Origin: Dictyostelium firmibasis
Lineage: Eukaryota; Evosea; Eumycetozoa; Dictyosteliales; Dictyosteliaceae
NCBI GenBank assembly: GCA_036169595.1
Contig: CM069768.1
Coordinates: forward strand, 4,086,001-4,150,000
Direction: 5' to 3'
DNA length: 64,000 nucleotides
Made by a program: the position numbers and the translations under genes. This document shows, in pieces, positions 12,803 to 25,158 of the stretch; the first letter of the stretch is position 1; the number at the start of each line of letters is the position of its first letter. The notes beneath the pieces are model-generated. The model was not told the DNA's origin, did not search any database, and saw only the letters and a list, made by a program, of their open reading frames with translations.

Positions 12803-13699
12803 TAAAATAAAAAACTTTCATTCGAACACATCGATACCAATTTTTCTATGAGAGGGTATAACTATAACTTCCTTTTCACCAACATACTAAATATCAAAGA
12901 TCCAAAAACTAAAAACACAATGTTTAGATTTCATTCGAGATGCCTCCCTCTAAACTATCTCCACGAAAAACCATGCCCAATGTGTAATACTAACATGTCT
13001 ATTGATCCATACGGTCACCTATTCTTTAGCTGCACAAAAACAAAAAACTTCATAAATATTAACAAACTAAAAAATTTCGTCTTTGTGACAACAGGTAGAC
13101 TTTCAAACTGGACGGTGGATAGAGCGATTGTAAATGGAAAACCAATTATCAAAATATTTCCAAAATTCAATAACAATACTCCAACCGATAACCAAATCAA
13201 TCCTGACTACGGAATAGAAGCCTTCCACAAGCCTTACTTCACATGGTGTTATAAAGCCATTAATTATGACTTAAACAGATCATATGCATACAATAATGTA
13301 ATAGCATTAATCATGCATCACATATGGATATGGATTTGTAATCAATTGTATGGTAACAAAGAGCTACAAGATACCAATCTGGATTTTGAAATGCTAACAA
13401 ACAAATGGCACCAACTAGCTTCTATGGAATACATCAAATTATTAAAAGAATATAAATTATCGATGGCCAAAGAACCAGAAAGATTCAATGATATCAACTC
13501 TTATAATAATAATATAAAAATAATCAAAAACAGGATTTCAAAAAAATACTGTATATTAAGAAAATCTCTCCCTAATAATGTGATTGTTGACTTTTTCATA
13601 TAAATGTAAAAGCATCATATAATGAACATTAATTAAATTAACTAATAAAAATAATAAACTTTATTATTGTTAAAGACTAAGGTCAAACAATAATCATTA

Positions 13700-13735
<36 letters not shown>
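12803..13735 (+). mobile_element. 5'-truncated TRE-type non-LTR retrotransposon (TRE3-like)
   Basis: An open frame from about 12806 to 13603 is the C-terminal end of a LINE-type ORF2, with the zinc-knuckle-like pattern CPMCNTN...GHLFFSC typical of the region after the reverse transcriptase. About 100 bp of 3' untranslated sequence follow and then an A tract (about 13705-13735). Reverse transcriptase and endonuclease are absent, as expected of a 5'-truncated copy. It begins about 100 bp downstream of the tRNA-Lys gene in the same orientation, the position known for TRE3 elements. The remaining frame has no internal stop, so the insertion is probably recent. Confidence 0.8.
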
Positions 13736-13737
<2 letters not shown>

Positions 13738-14335
13738 TACCAATTATTGGACAAAAAAAAAAAAAAAAAATTCAACCCTATATTTAAGATATCTTAGTCA
13801 ATCTTTGCAGTTCCTTTTCTAATCCCTTCTCGGGCTATAAACTATTCAACGAATTATGGATAATCATCTGCTATAAACTATTCAACGAAGATGTAACGAA
13901 ACCAATTCCCCTCTTCGATCCATTAATAATTGAAAAGGAAACATCAAACTTAATCAAATTAGAAAAATTCAAGGTAATGAAGAAAATCGAACAAAACCTC
14001 AACAACAACAACAACACAAATCTCTTAAAAATCAAATTCAACAACTTTTGGCAAAGTCCAACAAATCCAATTCCAATTCCATAATAGAAACAACATTGAA
14101 GCTTTAAAAAAAAAAAAATAATAACAATAATACAACAATAATAATATAAAAAAAAAAAAAAAAAAAAAAAAAACAAAAAAAAATAATAATAATAATAACA
14201 AAAGGTAATACTCAAATTATAACCAACATAAATATAAAAATTTAAAAGTTTTAAAAAGTAAACAAAGAAAATTTATTTAATTAACACGGCCGATAGACCT
14301 TGCGTCTAATCATAGGTAAAAAAAAAAAAAAAAAT
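13736..14335 (+). mobile_element. second 5'-truncated TRE-type element
   Basis: Immediately after the previous poly(A) lies a short C-terminal ORF2-like piece (about 13871-14083) containing DVTKPIPLFDPLI and ending NFWQSPTNPIPIP. It is followed by A-rich 3' untranslated sequence and the terminal block with TTAACACGGCCGATAGACC and CATAGGT, then a 17-base A run. The same terminal block ends other fragments in this window. The sequence gctataaactattcaacgaa occurs twice (13834-13853 and 13870-13889), as can arise by priming irregularities during retrotransposition. Confidence 0.65.
14221..14334 (+). repeat. TRE 3'-terminal module, copy T1
   Basis: TTTAAAAGTTTTAAAAAGTAAACA...AATTTATTTAATTAACACGGCCGATAGACCTTGCGTCTAATCATAGGT followed by an A run. 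The block recurs at 15190, 16343 and 62765 (inverted), which marks it as the common 3' end of one retrotransposon family. Confidence 0.8.
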
Positions 14336-14590
14336 AATCCCTTCTCGGGGTCGGAAAAGCAAATCTATTAAAGAAATCAACGTTCAAATTAGATAAAGAA
14401 ATTTTAAAAAAAACATATTAACAAAAGAGATAACCAAAAAAAAAAAAAAAAAAAAAAAAAACGTTTATAAAAAAATAAAAAAATTAAAAAAAAAAAAAAG
14501 AAAAATAATCAAAATTTTTTTCGAAAATATAGAAAAAAAGTTTACATTCAACTAAGAATTAAACGAAAAAAACCATACAAATTAGATTAT

Positions 14591-14644
14591 TCTATCCGAA
14601 TTAAATACAAATACACAAAAAATCTTGTATTTAATTCGGATAGA
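14591..14644. repeat. perfect 20 bp hairpin
   Basis: tctatccgaattaaatacaa at 14591-14610 is exactly complementary to 14625-14644, with a 14-base loop. It sits four bases before the ATG of the 14648-14953 frame. It could be the terminal inverted repeat of a deleted element or a structured leader. Confidence 0.85.
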
Positions 14645-14647
14645 TTT

Positions 14648-14953
14648 ATGGTAATTGGTTCGCTATACATTATCAGGAAATCAAAAGGAACCGCTGTCTT
14701 TGGTAGAATAATTAAAGAAGACTTCAATCAATTACATGATTGTTATTGTACATTTAGATACACAGAGGAAGTCCCACTCAGAATTCAAAAATTCATCCTT
14801 TACGCTCCCAACCATCACTTCCTTCACTTCTATACCAAAAACCATACTCATATAATTAATAAAGAAACAGTAAAGGAATATTGGAACATAGAACCAGAAT
14901 TAATCGACGAATGCAACGTTAAAATGATTGATAATGTAACGAGATACTCTTAA
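14648..14953 (+). CDS. unidentified 101-residue ORF in the retroelement patch
   Basis: The frame opens MVIGSLYIIRKSKGTAVFGR and has balanced, protein-like composition with aromatic residues and His. It is preceded by the perfect hairpin. No introns or known domain can be recognised. It may be part of a mobile element or a truncated host gene. Whether it is expressed is unknown. Confidence 0.35.
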   Translation: MVIGSLYIIRKSKGTAVFGRIIKEDFNQLHDCYCTFRYTEEVPLRIQKFILYAPNHHFLHFYTKNHTHIINKETVKEYWNIEPELIDECNVKMIDNVTRYS

Positions 14954-14989
14954 TATTCACAAAGTACTAGAAAACAAGGATTTACACAC

Positions 14990-15420
14990 AAAGAAAAGGT
15001 TAGAAGAAGAATTAGAAGAAATATTAAAAGAAGAATTTAACAAACAATGGGATATAAAAAGAAAATTACATATCAAGAAACCCCAAGCAAATACCTCACA
15101 AACAAATTGAAATCAAGAGAAAAAGAAAGAGCAATATTTCAAATTAAAGATAAAAATGGAGATAGTATCTAGCAAAGTTAAAATAGCAAAAATTTTAAAA
15201 AGTAAACAATAAAGATAATTTATTTAATTAACACCGCCGATAGACCTTTCAAAATTCAAAATACCCCTAGAAAACTTGTTCATTTCCAAAGACAAAAGAT
15301 CAAGAATCCACGCACTCATTAAACATAAGAGCTCATTGGTGGATATATTAAATAACAGAACCAAACTAGGCTCTTTCTATACCTCCAGCAAAGACTCACT
15401 GGAATAATCAAAATCAAAGA
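14990..15420 (+). mobile_element. TRE-type ORF2 fragments around a 3' module (T2)
   Basis: About 15055-15171 reads ITYQETPSKYLTNKLKSREK...KDKNGDSI, the style of the linker between endonuclease and reverse transcriptase in LINE ORF2. The 3'-terminal module lies at 15190-15249. Directly after it, without a poly(A), comes another ORF2-like piece (about 15258-15405) containing LVDILNNRTKLGSFY. The abrupt joins indicate nested or recombined copies, all truncated. Confidence 0.55.
15190..15249 (+). repeat. TRE 3'-terminal module, copy T2 (truncated)
   Basis: AATTTTAAAAAGTAAACAATAAAGATAATTTATTTAATTAACACCGCCGATAGACC, matching T1 and T3 but cut before the end of the module and joined directly to other element sequence. 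Confidence 0.75.
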
Positions 15421-16260
15421 AGACAAAGTGGAGATGGTAAAACAAATAGTACAATCAGTTACTCCTTTCAACATCCCATTCGCCTTCTATCACTCTTCCT
15501 ATCTCAACAGCTACTTAATGGTGATAGAGAATTCCTTTCAATAGTTGATTCACTCAAAAAGTTCCAATATTTACTAATGGGAAAAAGAGTGACAATTTAT
15601 ACTGACCACCAAAACCTACTTTATGTTATTAATAAAACGAGCGAACAACTATTGTCAAATAGACAAATAAATTATATAAAATATTTAGAAGAGTTTAATT
15701 CAAAGTTAATACATATTAGTGGTAATAAAAATGGGGTTGCTGATTTCTTATCTCGTAAATATGATTCATTCCAATGGGATGCCTCATTTTTAGAAAAGAT
15801 TAAAGAAGAACAAGAAGGTTCAGAATGGCTAAAAGAGATGAAAAATAATCAAAATCTTTGCATCCAATGATATATATTATCTAGTAGAAGATGGTATAAG
15901 AAAATTAATTATTATAGAAAAAGAAACTAAAATTAAAAATGACTGTTGCTCATAGAGCGAAAGGGGATGGCCAAACTGAAAGGAAAATTCAAGAATTCGT
16001 TGCAATCCTAACAAAGATGTCGAGCACATACGGAGAAGGATACTGCATTAGCTAAATTTGCACCAACTCCAGTGAGTCATTTCAATACTTTAACAAGAAC
16101 AAAGATTCCGTTGAGTAGTATTAAAAAGATCATACGTGATAATATACTTGATGCTCAAATAACCTCACAAAAGTATTATAATAAAAATCGTTGTAAAGCA
16201 CCCGACTACAAAGTAGGTGACCAATTGGTACAAGTATTCGAAGATGATGATTAGATAAGA
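15410..16260 (+). mobile_element. Ty3/gypsy RNase H and integrase fragments (fossil)
   Basis: The frame at 15577-15870 carries the RNase H end of a Ty3/gypsy pol (TIYTDHQNLLYV and GVADFLSRK). Sequence around 15940-16254 carries integrase-type pieces, including a GDGQTER signature and a C-terminal YKVGDQL block. The parts are in pol order, but most of the integrase is missing. It is broken into about three pieces. No LTR adjoins it. Confidence 0.75.
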
Positions 16261-16342
16261 AATGAAATATCAATGCCTGATGCAGAAGAGACTGAAGAGT
16301 CCACCTACGATAAAAAACATAGACGTTAAAAAAAAAAAAAAA

Positions 16343-16494
16343 CTAACAAATATATAAAAATTTAAAAATTTTAAAAAGTAAACAATAAAGATAATTTATT
16401 TAATTAACACCGCCGATAGACCTTGCGTCTAATCATAGGTAAAAAAAAAAAAAAAAGGATTCGTACCTTGCGTCTTATCATAGGTAAAAAAAAA
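16343..16494 (+). repeat. TRE 3'-terminal module, copy T3, with partial duplicate
   Basis: A full-length terminal module (16343-16440) ends in an A run and is followed by a second partial copy of the last 30 bases (CCTTGCGTCTTATCATAGGT, about 16467-16486) with its own A run. Two tails in series suggest an insertion into the poly(A) of an earlier insertion. Confidence 0.75.
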
Positions 16495-16599
16495 GAGTTG
16501 TTGAATTTGAGTTTTATTGGATTGGATATCAAACAATAACACACTAAAAGTTAAGGATCCAATTGATAGATACATACAAAGACATTATAGCTCAGGTAG

Positions 16600-18150
16600 T
16601 GTACACTTGAATTGAATGGTCATGACCAATTTGAAAGATCTTATGCATACTACAATTTAATATCAATTATAATTCACTGAGTTTGGGTGGATTGGTTCAA
16701 CCATCTTTGTTGAAAAACCACTGAATGGCATCAATGAATTGATTCTTTGATTTATATTTACAATATCGATTTCTCTCTCGTTGTTGTTTAATCGATTGGG
16801 TTCTTAATAACCTTATGATAATTTGGTGCCAATTTCGGTGTAGCTTTATGTCTAAATGAACTCATCATTGGTTCTAAGTTTATCCAATACTCAAATACTC
16901 GAAATTTCAACATCTACACCACTACCATCCTTCCAACTCTATTTCTATGTGATGATGACTTATCACTTCCATTAAGTGTAGTTGAACTAAGTGATGGTTC
17001 ACTATTCGATTGATTCAATGTTCTTTTCTTTCTTTTTAAATCAATCGTGGATGATGTGGATCCTGATAATGGAGTATTTAAAATTGATTGATCTTCAGGT
17101 TTAATTCCATTACTATTATTAAATCTAATTTAATACAAAATTGTGATAATGTTGGTACTATTGAAAGATTATTATTATTACCTCTTGAATGGTGGTGATG
17201 AAATAGAATATCAGAACTATTACCTATACTATTTTCTCTGTGCTCACAACTACCTGAACTATTTCTTGCTATCACTTCTATGTTCACGATGTTCTCTATC
17301 ATTTCAATATTCTCTATCACTTTTGTATTATCTATCACTTATATGTTCTCTATCTCTTCTATGTTCGTGGTGCTCTCTTTCACTTCTGTGTTATCTGTGG
17401 GGAGGATGATGAAGAGGTGCTTTTCTTTGATCATTTGCTTTTCCTCTACTTTAACCCCATCAAATTTATCACGAGAGAAAAAGCCTCCACTACGTTTATT
17501 ATTATTATTATTACTATTGTAACTTTTGTTTTGAAATCAAATAAACTATCATCAAGATCTTTTAGAGTATTGAAAATTTTGACATCAAAACTGTATCTTG
17601 AACCCCTTGCAAAATTAGACATTGCTGCATTACTATACCTAATACCAACAACAGTACTGTTTTTGAGGAAGATAATGAAAGTTTTCTTAAATCGACATCA
17701 GTACCAGTGATAGTATACTTTTGCAGGGAAAGTTTAATTGTTTTTTTGTTTAATTTACAACTTTTTGAGGAATTCATAAGTAAGATTCTTCTCCTCCTCT
17801 TCCGGTTGGATCATCACTAATGATTTGTGATCTACCTTTACTGTACTAATTTTATGAAACTACCCATTGAATCCTTAATGTTACAGAGAGTTCAGGTTTT
17901 ATGGATTTCTTTATGGAATCTTGATCATCGAGAAGAGTATATAGAATCTATCTCTTTGGGATTGTTCACACCCTTTTATCTTTTTCTTTATCTTTTGAAG
18001 TTGAACTTAAAATAGCATTGTTTGGCCATTGGCAACCGTTGCTGTTGCTTGTGCTTTTGTCAATGCTTCTGTTTCCAATGCTAATTTCTTTTTAAGGATG
18101 GTATTGTTGATCCTGCTTCACCATTACTATATTTAAATCTAAAATTAACA
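16600..18150 (-). pseudogene. decayed bromodomain protein gene (TAF1-like?)
   Basis: Minus-strand coding traces appear in several frames. Near 18130-18000 there is LALETEALTKAQATATVANG. Near 17385-17265 there is an Arg/Asp/Glu/His-rich repeat region (REHRRDREH type). Near 17100-16930 there is LKRKKRTLNQSNSEPSLSS. Near 16910-16750 there is bromodomain-like sequence (FRHKATPKLAPNYHKVIKNP) followed by RYCKYKSKNQFIDAIQWFF. Stops and frame changes interrupt all of these, and no intact gene model exists. The bromodomain-with-basic-repeat layout recalls TAF1 or another chromatin reader, but the parent is not identified. This looks like a duplicated host gene that died. Confidence 0.55.
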
Positions 18151-18473
18151 TTGAAATTTTCAACAAAAAAAAAACAAATACTATTGCAGTAGTGATAATA
18201 TTACATTACACTTTCCTAATAAAACAAATAGTGGCACTTTACAACAATTTTAATTTTAATAAAAGAAAAAAAAAAAAAAATTTGAAAACAAAAAAAAAAA
18301 AAAAAAACTTTTTAATATTAATATTTTTTTTTTTAAAAAATGAATTTCATTTTTCTGCTTTAAAATAATTTGTTATCATAAAACAAAACCAAATTATAGT
18401 TATTTGTTTCATATTATTTTATTGCAAAAAAAAGATTTTTTTTTTTTTTTTTGTTTGAAAAAAATATTTATTT
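18151..18473. other. AT-rich spacer before copy C
   Basis: Homopolymer A/T runs downstream of the ComC-like copy C 3' end; nothing else is seen. Confidence 0.5.
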
Positions 18474-21400
18474 TTATTTAATATTTGCTAATTTTTTTAT
18501 TTTTGATTTAAATAAATACATTTCAACGAATCTTTTTTTAATAATAAAAACTGTTAGGAGAATAATTAAAGTAATACCAACAATAGGAACAACAACTACA
18601 ACAGGTAAAAACCAAGATTTACGTTTATCACCATCACATTCATCTGCAAATTCTGGACTGACCAATACAGAGAAATCAGGATCTATTAAACATTTCTTCA
18701 CACAATGTGGTAAATTCATACCAACAATAATTGAATCATTTGATTTAGATACTAAAACAGTTTGCATAAATGTTGATTTACCATCACTTTCGATTCTATC
18801 AATAAATCTACCATTTAATACTTTTGCATCTTTTTTTATTGCTATATAATTTAATGAGTTATCTTGATTAGATTTATTATCGATTTCAATTTGATCATTA
18901 TTACAATCATTAATACCATTAGTTTGAATTTCATTTACACTTGATTTCATTTGTAATTGTAATGTATTTAAATTACTTGAATATTGATAATTTTCAATTG
19001 ATACTGTCATTTTAACTGATCCACTTGTTAATTTAAAAATAACATCTGCAAATGATATTTCTCTATCTTTATTAATTTCTTCAATTGTATATGTAATATT
19101 ACATTGATCATTTTGAATCGATTGAATGAATGTGTATATCATTTTACTGTTATTTGAATAAATTGTCCATTTATTTAATAATATATATTCTTTGATTGAT
19201 TTACCACTGAAATCGATCTCTACTAATTTTGTAATTAAAATTTGATAGTTTGTTTGTTGATTTGTAATGTTTGTGTTACCTGTATTATTATCAATTGTTG
19301 AGTTTGAACCTGGTAATCCATTATTACTTCCTCCACCACCACCACTTGGATTTGAAAATAAACTACAATCATAACCACTCCATCTTCCTATACAATTGCA
19401 ATATCCAGTTGTTGTATTACAAATGCCATTTGATGTTGATGTACAATCATTTGGACATGTTTTATCAGTTGAATAATATTGATAGATATCTTTTGCTGTT
19501 ACATTGATTGAGTTTTGAATTACACTAACTGATTTTAATCCTGTACCTGCTGGTGCATTACATTTAATTTCGAACTCAGAAGTATTGTAAATTGGTTTAC
19601 ATTCTTTATTACCAATAAAAACTTGTAAATTTGAATGAATATTACCGAACCAACCATAAATTGAAGCATTACCACCTTTTGTATTACTTGGTAAAACTGC
19701 TGATATAGTATGTAATGGAATTGAGCAATCAACACCACTCCAACCATATGGATTGGTAGGACATACACAAATACCTGTTTGATTATTACATTGTCCAATG
19801 TTGTTGTTACATTCATTTAAACATTCTACAAATGGTATTGAACAATCATCACCTTGATGATTTGAATCACATTTACATGTACCTGTATCAGATAAACAAA
19901 TACCTCCACCACTACAATTATTTTTGCAATAAGTAATATAATTAATTTCACCTGGATTTAATGTGAATTGTGTTGTTAAATTACCAATTGTTATAAATGA
20001 TAGTATATCTCTTAAAGAATAATCAATTGAGTTTGAAAGCTTGCAATTTATTTTATAAAAATTTGCACTGGTGACTTGACAATTATAATTACCAATTGTA
20101 ATATTTATAATTGATAGATTGTAAGAAAAGTATGAACCATCAAATAATAAATTTAATGAATCGGATTCCCAATCAATTGCATTCAATTGAGGTGGTCTAT
20201 TGTCTGCAGATAAAGTAAAAGTATAATTTGGGTTCATTTTACTATACGATATTGTTATTATACTAGGTAAAGGGGAGAAAGTGTAAAACGAAATCAATGT
20301 ATTTGGTTTTACAACTTGAGCAACGAAAACAACACCTACTATATCCATTAAACCATTTGCTAACCAAAGTCCACCTAAATTTTTTCCAAATATGTTATAA
20401 TGATATAAAGTAAGAAAACCTATTGAACTGTCAGTTTTTTCAAACATTAAATTTGGGGAAATAATTGCTAAAAAAAAAAAAAGAAAAAAAAAAAAAAAAA
20501 GAGATTAAAATTAATATTTTTTTGTTGTAGTAAACTAATGCAAAAACAAAACTTACATAGTGTAGAAGGTTGGTCAATATTAGTGAAATTATTACCAGTG
20601 AACCTTGATTTTAAATTTATTTCAGGTAAATCAAAGAAACATGTAAAACATGATGGAATTGAACCTGTCATTAGATTATTAGTAACAGTGATATCTAATT
20701 CACAAAGCGAATCATCTAATTCACCATATATATTATTATTGCTAATATCAATAGATTTTAATTTTGTTGGGATGAAAACTGATGGTAATGTACCTGACAT
20801 TGAATTATTTTTTAATGATAAAAATTTAACATTTGTAAAGAGTGAAATATCTAAATTATTTATATATCCATCATTGAAAACAAATGTTTTAAATGCTTCA
20901 TTACTTGGTAAAATTATTGGCATTAAACCACCCAATGTAAAATCTCTACCACCTTTTGTAAATGTTAACAATTCTATTGATTCACTTATTGATGATAGAT
21001 TTGTCATTTTAGTCACTGATTTGAATGGTACTTCGATCTTTCTATTTAAATAAATAAATAAATAATTAATAATAAATAAATAAATAAATAAATAATAATT
21101 AAAATAATAATAATTTTTAAAAACTTACAATCCTGATAAAGATGGTGAGTAAATTTTTGATAACTCATCACTTGGGAATAAGGTTAAATCATCTGATATA
21201 ATTTCAAAAGCTAAAAGACCATAACATTCACTGATTTTTGACCAAGAGGATTGATCATACCCATTCACTAATGTTAATACTACAAATCCTTGAGTATTCT
21301 TAAATGAAGGTATATTCAAAGAAATTATTTTTATATATGTTGAATACCAAATCTGTGAATCACCAAGATCATTTTCAAAAGTAAATAAATGAGAATTTTT

Positions 21401-22009
21401 AAATAAAAAAACTGATGGACTTAAAATACTTTTTTTTTTTTTAAAAGAAAAACAAAAAATTAGTTAAAAGTTTAAAAATGATATCATAATCTATATAAAT
21501 ACCCACACTTGACTTGTATTTACCAACCATGAAAATTTTATTAAAGTTGGAATAGTTTGAGAATAAACTGATACTGATAAAATTTGTACATTTTCTCCAA
21601 ATTTCGAAAAATTTAAATTAATTCCTACCAAAGAAAATTTATTCAAACTCTTAGGAAATGAATTAAAAAGTGCTGAACTATTATAATTGACTTCAAGTAA
21701 AGAAAAATCTTTTAATTTTTGATAGCATGAAATTTCATCTTTTAGTGTATAGATAACATTTGATTGGCGGCCAATATATAAAGTAGAAATTGATCCTTCA
21801 CTGCAATGTATCGACACTATTGGTGAAACTGAATTAGAACCACAAAAAATATATTCTGAAGTTGTAACATTTTTATTAACATTAGAAATTGAACCCAAAT
21901 TTGTCAATAAAGTTTCAATACAATCATATTCTTTTTTATTTAATGTTTGTGAATTGACTGAAAATAATGAAAAATAAAAAAGTAAAATAAAAAATTTTGG
22001 GTTTAACAT
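18474..22009 (-). CDS. ComC-like EGF/TIG transmembrane glycoprotein, copy C
   Basis: Four exons (22009-21507, 21428-21129, 21041-20557, 20467-18474) predict 1093 residues. The architecture matches copy B: signal peptide (ends SLFSVNSQ), divergent N-terminal half, the CFTCFF motif at the end of exon 3, TIG, EGF units, TIG, EGF, ComC-type beta-rich region, a membrane helix (WFLPVVVVVPIVGITLIILL) and a Lys-rich tail. The first EGF linker differs from copies B and D (NYITYCKNNCSGGGICLSD), whereas the sequence from the second TIG to the membrane is almost identical to theirs. The exon 1 donor is GTGGGT, weaker than usual but required by the paralogue alignment. It is the first gene right of the retroelement island. 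Ligand and partner are unknown. Confidence 0.9.
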
Positions 22010-22454
22010 TTTTTTTTTTTTTTTTTTTTTTTTTTGAAAAATCTGTTGGGACAGTTGTTTATTTTTATTTTTTTAATCAATTTGTCTTTCAAATTATTAA
22101 TTTTTTTACTTTTTATTTTTTTATTTTTTTTTTATGATGACTAAATTTACAAATAAAAAAAAATAAAAAAATATATTATAAAAAAAAAAAAAAAATGTGT
22201 CTCTTCGGGTGTTTTTGTTTTTTTTTAAAATTTTAAAATAAATTTTATCACTGGTCAAAATCAAACGTTTTTTTTAGAAGAATTTTTAATTTATTTTTTG
22301 ATAGGTTTTCCGGCTTTATCTTTGCAAGTGTAACCTTGTTTTTTATTTTTTATTTTGATCTTTTTTTTCTATTTAAAAAAATAAAAAAATAAAAATATTT
22401 TATGTGGCTTTTCAATTACTCGTAACTCGAAGAATCTTTATGCTGACAACAAAA

Positions 22455-22495
<41 letters not shown>

Positions 22496-22510
22496 CCAGC
22501 CTTTTTATTT
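22010..22510. other. intergenic, promoter side of copy C
   Basis: AT-rich spacer between copies C and D, with long T and A runs. No gene or structured element seen. Confidence 0.5.
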
Positions 22511-25125
22511 TTATTTCTTATTTGCCAACACTTTTAGTTTTGTTTTGAGTGGCATTTCAATGAATCTTTTTCTATATATCAAAAGAATTAGTGAAATAAT
22601 GGCAGCCACAGCAACAATGGGAACAACAACTACAACAGGTAAAAACCAAGATTTACGTTTATCACCATCACATTCATCTGTAAATTCTGGACTGATCAAT
22701 ACAGAGAAATCAGGATCTATTAAACATTTTTTCACACAATGTGGTAAATTCATACCAACAATAATTGAATCATTTGATTTAGATACTAAAACAGTTTGCA
22801 TAAATGTTGATTTACCATCACTTTCGATTCTATCGATAAATCTACCATTTAATACTTTTGCATCTTTTTTTATTGCTATATAATTTAATGAGTTATCTTG
22901 ATTGGATTTATTATCGATTTCAATTTGATCATTATTACAATCATTAATACCATTAGTTTGAATTTCATTTACACTTGATTTCATTTGTAATTGTAATGTA
23001 TTTAAATTACTTGAATATTGATAATTTTCAATTGATACTGTCATTTTAACTGATCCACTTGTTAATTTAAAACTAACATCTGCAAATGATATTTCTCTAT
23101 CTTTATTAATTTCTTCAATTGTATATGTAATATTAGATTGATCATTTTGAATCGATTGAATGAATGTGTATATCATTTTACTGTTATTTGAATAAATTGT
23201 CCATTTATTTAATAATGTATATTCTTTGATTGATTTACCACTGAAATCGATCTCTACTAATTTTGTAATTAAAATTTGATAGTTTGTTTGTTGATTGGTA
23301 ATATTACCACCTGTATTACTATCTATTGTTGAATTTGAACCTGGTAATCCATTATTACTTCCTCCATTGGTATCACCACTACCACCACTTGGATTTGAAA
23401 ATAAACTACAATCATAACCACTCCATCTTCCTATACAATTACAATATCCAGTTGTTGTATTACAAATACCATTTGATGTTGATGTACAATCATTTGGACA
23501 TGTTTTATCAGTTGAATAATATTGATAGATATCTTTTGCTGTTACATTGATTGAGTTTTGAATTACACTAACTGATTTTAATCCTGTACCTGCTGGTGCA
23601 TTACATTTAATTTCGAATTCAGAAGTATTGTAAATTGGTTTACATTCTTTAATACCAATAAAAACTTGTAAATTTGAATGAATATTACCGAACCAACCAT
23701 AAATTGAAGCATTACCACCTTTTGTATTACTTGGTAAAACTGCTGATAGAGTATGTAATGGAATTGAGCAATCAACACCACTCCAAACATATGGGTTGGT
23801 GGGGCATAAACAAATACCTGTTTGATTATTACATTGTCCAATGTTGTTGTTACATTCATTTAAACATTCAGCAAATGGTATTGAACAATCATCACCTTGA
23901 TGATTTGAATCACATTTACATTCGCCAATATCAGATAAATAATAACCACCACCATTACAATCATTGTATTGAGTACAATTTAAAATTTGATTTACTACTC
24001 CTGGATTTAATGTAAATTGAGTTGTTAAATTACCAATTATTATAAATGATAATATATCTTGTAATGATGAATCTATAACATTTGAAAGTTTACAATTGAT
24101 TTGATAAAAAGTTGTATTTGTAACTAAACAACTATCATTACCAATTGTAATATTTACTATTGATTTATTATATGTAAAGAATGAACCATCAAAAATTAGT
24201 TCTAATGAATTAGATCTCCAATCTACTGTATTTAATTGTGGTGGTGTATTTCCAGTTGATAAAGTAAAGTTATACATTTGATTCGTTTTGCTATACACCA
24301 ATTGAATTATAGGTGGTGGATTGGACAGAAAAATCAATGAAAATAATTTATTTGGTATTAAAACTTCTAAATTAATTGAGCCCTTACTAATTATATTTTC
24401 ATAGGTAACCCAATTTCCACCTATGTTTTCACCAAAAATTAAAAAATTATAATAATCAATGCCATAAATATTATCTACACTATCCAACACAAGATTTGGG
24501 ACAATTATTGCTAAAAAAAAATTAAAATAAACTATTATTATCTACTATTATTATTATTTATTATTTATGGAAAACTTACATGGAGAGGAAGATTGATTTA
24601 AATTTATGAAACTATTACCAATGAATCTTGATTCTAAATTTATGTCGGATAAACCAAAGAAACATGTAAAACATGATGGAATCGTTCCATTTAAACTATT
24701 GTTCGAAACGAATATATCCAACTCACAATAAGAATCATCTATTGTACCGGTGATAAGGTTTTTACTAATGTCAAATTCTTTTAATTTACCATGAGTTGTT
24801 TTATTAAAAAATGGCGGCAATGAACCTAACATTAAGTTATTTGATAATTTTAGAGATTGAACATTTTCAAATAATGAAAAATTTAATGTTTCTATGAATC
24901 CATCACAAAACTGAAAATTTTCAAATGCTTGATTGGTTGGTAAGATAATTGGCATAATACCACCCCCACCACTAATTGTAAAATTTCTTCCCACATTTAC
25001 AAAACTTAATGTTCTCATTAATTTACCTATTGATGATAAATCAACTAAACTTTGGACTTCATTTAATGGCATGTCGAAAGTACTTTTTTAAAAAAAAAAA
25101 AAATTAATAAATAAAATTAAGTTTA

Positions 25126-25158
<33 letters not shown>

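Noticed and set aside
13871-14215. Phe/Tyr-rich minus-strand ORF
   Set aside because: Antisense to the TRE ORF2 end and its A-rich tail.
22545-22883. Plus-strand ORF with a plausible sequence opposite copy D
   Set aside because: Antisense to the conserved membrane-proximal region; the same shadow occurs in copy C.
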